Below, piece by piece: positions 1 through 5,806 of a stretch of DNA of 17,215 nucleotides. Every line of letters begins with the position of its first letter. Within the stretch, counting starts at the first letter, position 1. Made by a program: the position numbers and the translations under genes. The stretch is from CAYSZB01 sp964435475 (GTDB lineage: Bacteria > Chloroflexota > Anaerolineae > Anaerolineales > Anaerolineaceae): the NCBI GenBank assembly GCA_964435475.1, contig CAYSZB010000050.1, forward strand, positions 1-17,215, read 5' to 3'. The notes under the pieces were generated by a model that was not told the DNA's origin, did no database searches, and saw only the letters and a list, made by a program, of their open reading frames with translations.

Positions 1-1019
1 CCTTCCTCCACCAGGCGCCCGACGAAATACTTGATGAAATCCGCCGAACTGCTGGCGACGCTTGGGTCGGTCATCTCGCGCAGTCCGACCGCCATGGCTT
101 CGACCTCTTTGGAGGACATGCCGCCGTAGGTGGCGAAGCCCTCATACACCGGCAGCCAGGGCAGAATGCGGTCGAAGAGTGCCTTGTTGTTGGTGGCGAT
201 CAACCCGCCCCTGACGGCAGTGCTCTTGCGCCCCGACATGTAAAAAATATCCACCAAAGCCATCATCTCAGTAATGATCTCCTGGATGCTCGAGTTTCGA
301 AATTCAGGCTCGCGCTGCTGGATGAAATGGGCGTTCTCCGAGATCAGGCTGCCGTCAAAGACGAGGGGAATGCCAAAAGATGTTGCCATGGCTTTGACCT
401 CGCGCAGGTTCTGCATTGAAAATGGCTGCCCGCCGATCAGGTTGGTGGTCGCCTCCATGCGTACATAGGGGATGTGCTCCACCCCGATCTGTTGCACAGC
501 CGCTGCGAATTTTTGCAGGTCCAGGTTGCCCTTGAAGGGGTTGCTGCTTTCGGTTTGCAGGGCTTCGTCGCCAAACAGTTCCAGCACCCTGCCGCCTGCC
601 AGGTCGATATGGGCTTTGGAGGTGGTGAAGTGGTAGTTCATCAGCACCACGTCCCCGGGTTTGACGAAAACCTTGGCCAAAAGGTGCTCGGCAGCCCGCC
701 CCTGGTGCACCGGCATGACATGGTTGAAGCCCAGCACCTCCTGCACGGCATCTTTCAGGCGGTAGAAGCTCTCGCTGCCGGCATAGGCATCGTCGGCGAC
801 CATCATCGCCCCCAGCTGCTGGTCGCTCATGGCGTTGGTGCCGCTGTCGGTCAGCATGTCCAAAAAGATGTCTTTGGTGCGTAAAAGGAAGGTGTTGAAA
901 CCGGCGTCGGTCATCGCCTTCAGGCGCTGGTTGACCGGCGGCAGGCTGGTCTGCTGCACAATTTTGACCTTGTGCATCTCGATGGGTAAAACTTTTCCGT
1001 TCGACAATAATATGTTCAT
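1..1019 (-). CDS. Beta-eliminating lyase, tryptophanase/tyrosine phenol-lyase family (3' end outside window)
   Basis: PLP enzymes of this family split tryptophan to indole, or tyrosine to phenol, plus pyruvate and ammonia in the cytoplasm. The first 339 residues are visible and the C-terminus lies beyond the left edge. Family landmarks are LTDSGTNAMSD (56-66), the AYAGSE block with Tyr79, HQGR (105-108), TTNLIGGQP (191-199) with the Asn that contacts PLP, Asp222, and MSGRK (261-265), whose Lys265 aligns with the PLP Schiff-base lysine. The motif DSGTNAMSD is closer to tyrosine phenol-lyase than to E. coli tryptophanase. The arginine that follows the conserved Asp in both enzymes (DATR or DSAR) is Leu225 here (DGSL), so substrate specificity should not be assumed. 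The start at 1019 has AGAAAG about 10 bases upstream; an in-frame ATG at 1028 is possible. I am confident of the family but not of the substrate. Confidence 0.88.
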   Translation of the reverse strand, partial: MNILLSNGKVLPIEMHKVKIVQQTSLPPVNQRLKAMTDAGFNTFLLRTKDIFLDMLTDSGTNAMSDQQLGAMMVADDAYAGSESFYRLKDAVQEVLGFNHVMPVHQGRAAEHLLAKVFVKPGDVVLMNYHFTTSKAHIDLAGGRVLELFGDEALQTESSNPFKGNLDLQKFAAAVQQIGVEHIPYVRMEATTNLIGGQPFSMQNLREVKAMATSFGIPLVFDGSLISENAHFIQQREPEFRNSSIQEIITEMMALVDIFYMSGRKSTAVRGGLIATNNKALFDRILPWLPVYEGFATYGGMSSKEVEAMAVGLREMTDPSVASSSADFIKYFVGRLVEE

Positions 1020-1090
1020 GGTTATCATTCTTTCTGTGTTGTTCGTGGTAAATGGATAGGATGCGGCGACCCAACGGATCACCCGGGGGA

Positions 1091-1138
1091 TAAAAAAGAA
1101 AAGGGACGCTCCCGGCCTTTGCAGGCGGAATTGTCCCT
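1091..1138 (-). terminator. Rho-independent terminator-like hairpin
   Basis: On the minus strand AGGGAC (1138-1133) pairs with GTCCCT (107-102 of the 1000s, i.e. 1107-1102). An inner stem AGGC/GCCT closes on a four-base loop. The tail that follows is TTTT, C, TTTTTT. It lies 127 bases past the stop of the CPBP protease gene and about 70 bases before the lyase start. It could end the protease transcript or act as an attenuator in a lyase leader. I found no obvious competing antiterminator. Confidence 0.7.
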
Positions 1139-1215
1139 AAACGTAATAATACTGTAAGTTGTTTACGCGGAAGTTATCGGGTTGAAGGTTAATAAAAGCT
1201 CACCATAATTGCGCA

Positions 1216-1221
1216 AGTATA
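1216..1221 (-). promoter_or_regulatory. Possible extended -10 promoter element upstream of the lyase gene
   Basis: The minus strand reads TGCTATACT, an extended -10 (TGn + TATACT). No convincing -35 hexamer is present at 16-18 bases. The start site would fall near 1209 and give a leader of about 190 nt that contains the hairpin at 1091-1138. This is a pattern match only. Confidence 0.35.
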
Positions 1222-1264
1222 GCACCTTCGCCCCAGAATGGACTTTTGCGATGTAAATATCTGG

Positions 1265-2134
1265 TTAAAGATTTGAAAAAATGCCCAGGATGATGGGGAT
1301 GTCCATGCCGGCGTGGAAAAGGATCGCGCCCCACAGGCTGTTGGTCTTTTGGGTGATCCAGCCCCACAGCAGTGCCAGCGGGAAGACCACCGCCAGGAAG
1401 ACATACTGGCCCGGGGTGTAACTGACCCCCAGGTGGATCAGGGTGAACACCACGGCGATAACCAGGTTGGAGAGGAACCTGCCCAGGAAGGGCTCCAGTT
1501 TGCGCAGGAACAGCCCGCGGAACATCAGTTCCTCCAGGGCGGCATTCGCCAGGACGAAGATCAAAATCCACGGCATCCAGGGCAGCACCCTTGCCAGGGT
1601 CAGGTCTTTCGCCTGGAACATCAGCCCGGACATGGGAATGGCACCGGCGGCGGCGACCAGGAAGGCGATCCCGCCGATCAGCAAGCCCTGTTTCAGGTTG
1701 CCTTTCTGGATGTAGATCGATGCGGGGGTTTCACCCGACAGCAGGGTGAAGAGGATGATCACCGACCAAACCACAAACCATTCGTTCAGTTTGACCAGGG
1801 CGATGTTGAGCGGCGAGTTGCCCCTTAAGCCCAGTTCACCACCCAGGTGCAGGCCAAAGATCCACTGCAATGAGACGGTCACACACAGGATGAACAGCGC
1901 AAAGAGGATTTGCCAGTAGGGTCTTGTCTTTTCACTGCGCTTTGCCAGCAGGGCACATCCCAAGAGGAAAAGGCTGGTGGCGATCTTGGCGAGGTAATCG
2001 ACCTTTTCGGGCAATAATGTCTTAGAGCCCCACGGGTCAAAGATGATGATGATCGCCGCACCGATCACCACGAAGAGCAAAGTGGCAACCACCCGCTGGA
2101 CCCAGTTGACCTTCTTGCCTGCTGTATTTTCCAT
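1265..2134 (-). CDS. CPBP family intramembrane metalloprotease (CAAX/Abi-type)
   Basis: This is a 289-residue polytopic membrane protein with hydrophobic segments from residue 12 to the C-terminus. It carries the three diagnostic motifs of the CPBP (Rce1/Abi) family: EELMFR (E201, E202, R206), FTLIH (H234) and HAGMD (H274, D278). These residues form the metal or catalytic site within the membrane. Bacterial members process peptides, take part in self-immunity to bacteriocins, or have unknown substrates, and nothing nearby identifies this one's target. The start is ATG 2134 because GGGAGG lies 5-6 bases upstream; a GTG at 2140 overlaps that ribosome-binding site and is less likely. A terminator-like hairpin follows 127 bases downstream. 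No bacteriocin gene was seen next to it. Confidence 0.9.
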   Translation of the reverse strand: MENTAGKKVNWVQRVVATLLFVVIGAAIIIIFDPWGSKTLLPEKVDYLAKIATSLFLLGCALLAKRSEKTRPYWQILFALFILCVTVSLQWIFGLHLGGELGLRGNSPLNIALVKLNEWFVVWSVIILFTLLSGETPASIYIQKGNLKQGLLIGGIAFLVAAAGAIPMSGLMFQAKDLTLARVLPWMPWILIFVLANAALEELMFRGLFLRKLEPFLGRFLSNLVIAVVFTLIHLGVSYTPGQYVFLAVVFPLALLWGWITQKTNSLWGAILFHAGMDIPIILGIFSNL

Positions 2135-2250
2135 CGCCACCTCCCGGGGTGAGAATGCATGACCAGGCTTAAGCCGGAACTTTTCCCGGTCAGGTGCTGT
2201 AAAGTTGATCTAATAATGAAACGACCTGTAAACTACCGCTAATGTGAAAG

Positions 2251-2292
2251 GATGCCAAAAATATATCACATATTGTGATCGATGAGGGCATC
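2251..2292. promoter_or_regulatory. Nested inverted repeat, possible operator
   Basis: The inner palindrome is ATCACA-TAT-TGTGAT (2265-2279). Outer arms GATGCC (2251-2256) and GGCATC (2287-2292) are also inverted. It sits between two divergent genes, as expected of a repressor or activator site, though a transcribed hairpin is also possible. The half-site spacing of 3 differs from the 6 of the classical Crp site. Confidence 0.4.
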
Positions 2293-2389
2293 AAAGTCAT
2301 TGGCACGTGTGGTGCGTGAGCGGGATTACCGAACTCCCGGGGATGGCATCAGGCCGGGTTGCTGCTCTCTCCTATTGAGAACGGAAGGT

Positions 2390-2395
2390 TATAAT
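2390..2395 (+). promoter_or_regulatory. Putative -10 box for the aldo/keto reductase gene
   Basis: A perfect TATAAT lies 57 bases before the start codon. TTGAGA at 2375-2380 is only 9 bases upstream, too close to serve as -35, and no good -35 lies at 17 bases. Transcription would start near 2402. Confidence 0.45.
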
Positions 2396-2451
2396 GAACA
2401 CAAGCAAAGACTATAAAGTCATCCGCTCTATTTTTACGGGAGATCCATAAA

Positions 2452-3447
2452 ATGAAGAAACGCATGCTTGGCAAAAGCAACCTTGAAGTGTCCGCGCTGG
2501 GCCTTGGGTGCATGAGAATGTCATCCGGTGACAGCCCGGTGGGTGACAGGCAGGAGATGATCTCCTTCCTGCATGCCGCGGTTGAGAGGGGTATTACCTT
2601 CTTTGATACAGCCGAGGTTTATGGGCCATTCACCAACGAAGAACTGCTGGGCGAAGCGCTCCATCCCTTCCGTGACCAGGTGGTGATAGCGACAAAATTT
2701 GGCTTTGCGCCAGATTCCAATGGCGGAGCGGGGTGGACATCACTGAACAGTCAACCGCAGCACATCAAAGAGGTTGCCGAATCTTCGCTTAAGCGATTAA
2801 GAGTGGAAGCAATTGATCTGTTTTACCAGCACCGGGTCGATCCCAAAGTGCCCATCGAAGATGTGGCTGGAGCAGTGCATGACCTGATCGTGGAGGGCAA
2901 GGTCAGGCATTTCGGTCTCTCGGAGGCAGGCGCACAGACCATCCGCCGGGCTCATGCGGTCCAGCCGGTCACAGCCATCCAGAGTGAATATTCACTGTGG
3001 TGGAAAAACCCCGAAGAGCAGATTCTGCCGTTATGCGAGGAACTGGGCATTGGCTTTGTGCCATTCAGCCCGCTGGGAAAGGGATTTCTGACGGGTAAGG
3101 TGGACGAAAACACCACCTTTGACCGCTCGGATATTCGCAGCAGCAGTCCCCGTTATACCCGGGAGGCGCGCATTGCCAACCGGGCATTTGTTGATCAGCT
3201 TGACGGGTTTGCACGCCAGAAAGGGTGCACCCCGGCCCAGATCGCGCTTGCCTGGTTATTGGCTCAAAAACCCTGGATCGTTCCGATCCCGGGCAGCCGC
3301 AAGATCGAGCGCCTTGATGAAAACATCGCGGCAACTTTGATCGAGCTGAGCCCTGATAACTTGCGTGAGATTGATGCTGCCATATCACAGGTCGAGGTTA
3401 TCGGGGACCGTTACCCCGAGGTGCACAGGAAACTGGTTGAGGGCTGA
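2452..3447 (+). CDS. Aldo/keto reductase
   Basis: This cytoplasmic NAD(P)H-dependent oxidoreductase of 331 residues has the usual size and (beta/alpha)8 layout of the family. The catalytic tetrad is complete: Asp52 and Tyr57 in FFDTAEVYG, Lys82 in ATKFGF, and His127 in FYQHRVD. The C-terminal cofactor-binding segment IPGSRKIERLDENIAA is typical. The N-terminal GKSNLEVSALGLGCMRMS and PFTNEELLGEAL blocks resemble the broad-specificity YhdN/AKR11-13-type bacterial reductases that act on aldehydes, ketones or quinones; the substrate cannot be read from sequence. GGGAGAT ends 7 bases before the ATG and supports the start. The gene stands alone on the plus strand and converges on the M28 peptidase with only 24 bases between stops and no clear terminator, so the two transcripts probably overlap. 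Confidence 0.93.
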   Translation: MKKRMLGKSNLEVSALGLGCMRMSSGDSPVGDRQEMISFLHAAVERGITFFDTAEVYGPFTNEELLGEALHPFRDQVVIATKFGFAPDSNGGAGWTSLNSQPQHIKEVAESSLKRLRVEAIDLFYQHRVDPKVPIEDVAGAVHDLIVEGKVRHFGLSEAGAQTIRRAHAVQPVTAIQSEYSLWWKNPEEQILPLCEELGIGFVPFSPLGKGFLTGKVDENTTFDRSDIRSSSPRYTREARIANRAFVDQLDGFARQKGCTPAQIALAWLLAQKPWIVPIPGSRKIERLDENIAATLIELSPDNLREIDAAISQVEVIGDRYPEVHRKLVEG

Positions 3448-3471
3448 GCCGACCTTATTTCACCTCATATG

Positions 3472-4686
3472 TCATGCAGTTAATACCATCATTAGGTCTC
3501 TCAGTGCCAGGGCAGCCTCTGCCAGTTTCTGCGGGTCCACCTTGTCGGGGCTGTCGTTGGGGGTGTGGGTGATGTGCTGCATCATCTGCCCCAGGTCAGC
3601 CGAGGTCAGCGCCACCGCCGGGATGCCCTGCTGGGTGAATACCATGTGGTCACCCTGGAACCAGGGATCACCCTCCACCAGGCCGGGCTGCGCCTGGAGG
3701 CTTGACCTGACCAGGTCTGCCAGTTCATCCGGGCATTCATACAGTGACCAGGCGGTATCACTGCCGACAAAACCCAACCCGTCCAGGTTGACCACCAGCT
3801 TCATGCTGTCCAGCGCTCCCTGCAGCGATGCCAGGTATGCCATTTCCCCGGCGGCGGCATAGTGATCTTCACCATTCAACGAGACGATCTCCACACAAGT
3901 GCCCGGCTGGTGGTCTTTGAGCAGTTCTGCCAGCAGCATCAGGGTGACGATGCCGGCGGCGTTGTCCAGTGCCCCGGGCGCATCGGGTTTGGCGTCGATA
4001 TGCGCGCACAGCACCAGTTTTCCCTCTGCCCGGGGGTTGAGGCGAGCCAGGCTGTTCCAGGCGTGCGTGAAAATGCGCCGGCAGCGCGAGTCCAGGCAGG
4101 CGGTTTTCCCGGCAAACCCTGCCAGCCGCAAGCCCTCCTCCTCGCTTAAATAGACTGAGGGGATGTCGAAATTGCCATCCTCGATCATCTGCAGCGGGTA
4201 CTGTGCGCCGGCCACATCCGGGCTGAAGGCGGTGGCGGTCAGGATGGCGGCGGGTTGGGCGGCAGACAGTGCCTCGTAGATCGCGCGGTGCTCATCGGGG
4301 TAGTAGTAGGGGTAGTTGGTGGGGAAGAGCTGGGTCTGGGCGATCTCACCGCGCAGCAGCAGCAGTTTGCCTTGCGCATAGGTTTGCTTCAGCTCGTCGA
4401 GGGTAGTGGCAACCACCAGTTCCGCCTCCACCTGGCATCCAAGCGAGTGCGGGCTGGGGAAGACCTCAAAGGGCTGAGCGTCAATGGTCAAACTGGCGCC
4501 TTCACCCTGCCAATCCTGGCAGTCAAAGGCCTGTTTTTCGACCGCGAAGCCCTGTTCTGCCATCCACTCGTCAAAAATGGCGCTTGCCCGGCGGTTGCCA
4601 TCGCTCCCCAGGCGGCGCGAGTCGATTTGAACGCAAAACTGGTCGATCAGTGACCGGGCGTGAGTGGTGAGGGTGTGTTTTTGCAT
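3472..4686 (-). CDS. M28 family zinc metallopeptidase (aminopeptidase-like)
   Basis: The protein has 404 residues, no signal peptide and no membrane segment, so it is probably a cytoplasmic aminopeptidase or related hydrolase with two zinc ions. The M28 ligand order is visible: His229 (CAHID), Asp241 (ALDNAAG, the bridging ligand in the usual ADDNASG motif), Glu273-Asp274 (NGED, normally EE: catalytic Glu then zinc Glu), Asp302 (NLDGLG) and His374 (HTPND). Residues 80-200 form an inserted region before the catalytic core, similar in place to the PA-type insert of other M28 proteins, though I cannot assign it. Glu to Asp at position 274 is a conservative change of a zinc ligand. GGAG lies 8 bases before the ATG. 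Divergent from the hemerythrin gene. Confidence 0.88.
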   Translation of the reverse strand: MQKHTLTTHARSLIDQFCVQIDSRRLGSDGNRRASAIFDEWMAEQGFAVEKQAFDCQDWQGEGASLTIDAQPFEVFPSPHSLGCQVEAELVVATTLDELKQTYAQGKLLLLRGEIAQTQLFPTNYPYYYPDEHRAIYEALSAAQPAAILTATAFSPDVAGAQYPLQMIEDGNFDIPSVYLSEEEGLRLAGFAGKTACLDSRCRRIFTHAWNSLARLNPRAEGKLVLCAHIDAKPDAPGALDNAAGIVTLMLLAELLKDHQPGTCVEIVSLNGEDHYAAAGEMAYLASLQGALDSMKLVVNLDGLGFVGSDTAWSLYECPDELADLVRSSLQAQPGLVEGDPWFQGDHMVFTQQGIPAVALTSADLGQMMQHITHTPNDSPDKVDPQKLAEAALALRDLMMVLTA

Positions 4687-4717
4687 GGTTTTTGCTCCGT
4701 TATGTGGTGTTGGGGGA

Positions 4718-4723
4718 ATTGTA
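4718..4723 (-). promoter_or_regulatory. Weak -10 candidate for the M28 peptidase gene
   Basis: The minus strand reads TACAAT 32 bases before the peptidase start. No recognisable -35 was found. The rest of 4724-4906 holds no feature I can support beyond the hemerythrin ribosome-binding site. Confidence 0.25.
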
Positions 4724-4906
4724 ATGGATTTTATTGCTTGCTGCCATTCCAGGCTTGAATATATGCTGGCAGGTACCGCCCGGGGATCGCCCCCATCAGC
4801 ATTACATGCTGCCTGGTCGGAAATGGCTTGCTTTGATTAATGTTTATGGGTGCAAAACAGGTTTTGTATTGTAAAATCAATTAACCGTTCAATAAGGAGG
4901 TCGACC

Positions 4907-5455
4907 ATGTTTCAACCTACGAAAGATCTTTCTGATGAGCATTCCGGCATCCTGTTAATGCTGAAGATCATGGACAGGGTTTCAGAGAAGCTGCGTCATG
5001 GCAAAGAGATCTCAAAGGATCACCTGGAAAAGATCGCTGAATTCCTGAAAAACTTTGCAGATCAATGTCACCATGGCAAGGAGGAAGGCATCCTTTTCCC
5101 GGAGTTGATGAAAGACCCGGCCAATCACCAGTTACTCAACGAGCTGTTGGGTGAGCATAAGACCGGCAGGGATTATATCCGCGGGATCCATGACTCGCTG
5201 CCATCCTATTCCCCAGGCAGCCCCGAGTCCACTCACATTGCACTTAACATGCGTGGCTATATAGCCCTCTTGACCAGCCACATTGAAAAAGAGAACAATC
5301 AGTTGTTCCCCATTGCTGACCGCAGCCTGCCGCCTGCGCTGCAGGAGGAATTGGTTGAGCGTTTTGAAGCCCTCGAGCGCGATGTTATTGGCGAAGGCAA
5401 GCACGAAGAATACCACGGCTGGCTGCATGAGCTGAAAGAAGCCTATCTCGACTGA
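4907..5455 (+). CDS. Hemerythrin-like HHE domain protein
   Basis: This 182-residue helical protein has the two HHE half-motifs of hemerythrin-like cation-binding proteins. The ligand candidates are His12 (DEHSGI), His55/His56 with Glu60 (CHHGKEEGILFPEL), His84 (LLGEHKTGRDYI), and His125 with Glu129 (SHIEKENNQLFPIAD). They form a likely non-haem di-iron site that binds O2 or NO or senses redox state and iron. The start is ATG 4907 because a near-perfect AAGGAGG lies 6 bases upstream; an in-frame ATG at 4850 is not supported. The stop codon lies inside the 55-bp sequence that recurs after the assembly gap, so the DNA just downstream is uncertain. A stress or O2 role in an anaerobe is an inference. 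Confidence 0.92.
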   Translation: MFQPTKDLSDEHSGILLMLKIMDRVSEKLRHGKEISKDHLEKIAEFLKNFADQCHHGKEEGILFPELMKDPANHQLLNELLGEHKTGRDYIRGIHDSLPSYSPGSPESTHIALNMRGYIALLTSHIEKENNQLFPIADRSLPPALQEELVERFEALERDVIGEGKHEEYHGWLHELKEAYLD

Positions 5456-5505
5456 GCCAACCCGTGCATGGTATATATGCGCTGTGACCTTGATCGCGCC
5501 GGTCT
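5451..5505. repeat. 55-bp direct repeat, copy before assembly gap
   Basis: The sequence starting ACTGAGCCAACCCGTGCATG recurs exactly at 5606-5660. It abuts the N run directly and includes the last codons of the hemerythrin gene. This is most simply an unmerged contig overlap. Confidence 0.9.
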
Positions 5506-5605
5506 NNNNNNNNNNNNNNNNNNNNNNNNNNNNNNNNNNNNNNNNNNNNNNNNNNNNNNNNNNNNNNNNNNNNNNNNNNNNNNNNNNNNNNNNNNNNNNN
5601 NNNNN
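5506..5605. other. Assembly gap of 100 Ns
   Basis: Exactly 100 Ns, a conventional placeholder length. The identical 55-bp sequence on both sides suggests that the two contigs overlap and the real gap may be absent, or that a repeat here broke the assembly. Confidence 0.97.
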
Positions 5606-5660
5606 ACTGAGCCAACCCGTGCATGGTATATATGCGCTGTGACCTTGATCGCGCCGGTCT
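5606..5660. repeat. 55-bp direct repeat, copy after assembly gap
   Basis: Identical to 5451-5505. A shorter unit within it, TGATCGCGCCGGTCT (5646-5660), occurs again at 5678-5692 with a period of 32 bases. This local repetition could have caused the assembly break. Confidence 0.9.
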
Positions 5661-5677
5661 TTTGATCCTGCGAAGCC

Positions 5678-5692
5678 TGATCGCGCCGGTCT
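5678..5692. repeat. 15-bp direct repeat copy
   Basis: TGATCGCGCCGGTCT here matches 5646-5660, and 5491-5505 before the gap. The rest of the spacer up to 5750 shows no gene. Confidence 0.75.
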
Positions 5693-5751
5693 ATGACCGT
5701 GCCTGATGAATGACGGCCAGGTGTTCCTCCAATTTAAAAACCCGGGAAAGT

Positions 5752-5760
5752 GCTATAATC
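5752..5760 (+). promoter_or_regulatory. Extended -10 promoter for the dockerin/cohesin gene
   Basis: TGCTATAAT combines a TGn extension with a perfect TATAAT (5755-5760). The position 17 bases upstream (AATTTA) is a poor -35, which extended -10 promoters tolerate. Transcription would start near 5767 and leave a 40-nt leader with GAGGT 5 bases before the ATG. Confidence 0.6.
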
Positions 5761-5806
5761 TTTTCAGGTCCTTCAAACAACATACGATTGGGAATGCGAG
5801 GTAGCC

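Larger units (their letters stand above)
2135..2451. other. Divergent intergenic region
   Basis: These 317 bases separate the divergent protease and reductase genes. They hold the nested palindrome at 2251-2292, a TATAAT box at 2390-2395 and the reductase ribosome-binding site. I saw no convincing small gene or RNA here. Confidence 0.7.

Noticed and set aside
355..1074. 239-codon open frame on the minus strand over the lyase gene
   Set aside because: It is a shifted frame of the lyase. The translation is rich in His, Arg, Gln and Gly with no family motif, whereas the lyase frame carries conserved PLP motifs.
1091..1221. T-box or TnaC-type leader before the lyase gene
   Set aside because: No conserved T-box core (TGGNACCGCG), no specifier loop and no Trp codon in the short leader ORF. 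Kept only as a possible leader.
1313..1828. 171-codon open frame opposite the CPBP protease gene
   Set aside because: Antisense shadow of the protease, Gln/His/Gly-rich, with no ribosome-binding site or recognisable domain.
2375..2395. TTGAGA and TATAAT as a sigma-70 -35/-10 pair
   Set aside because: The spacing is 9 bases instead of about 17. Only the -10 was kept.
4833..4872. Promoter for the hemerythrin gene (TTGATT with TATTGT)
   Set aside because: The spacing is 28 bases, and no other acceptable pair was found.
5451..5692. Possible CRISPR array or MITE around the gap
   Set aside because: The 55-bp copies are identical and abut the Ns, as an assembly overlap would. The 15-bp unit occurs only twice after the gap, with no spacer pattern or cas gene.
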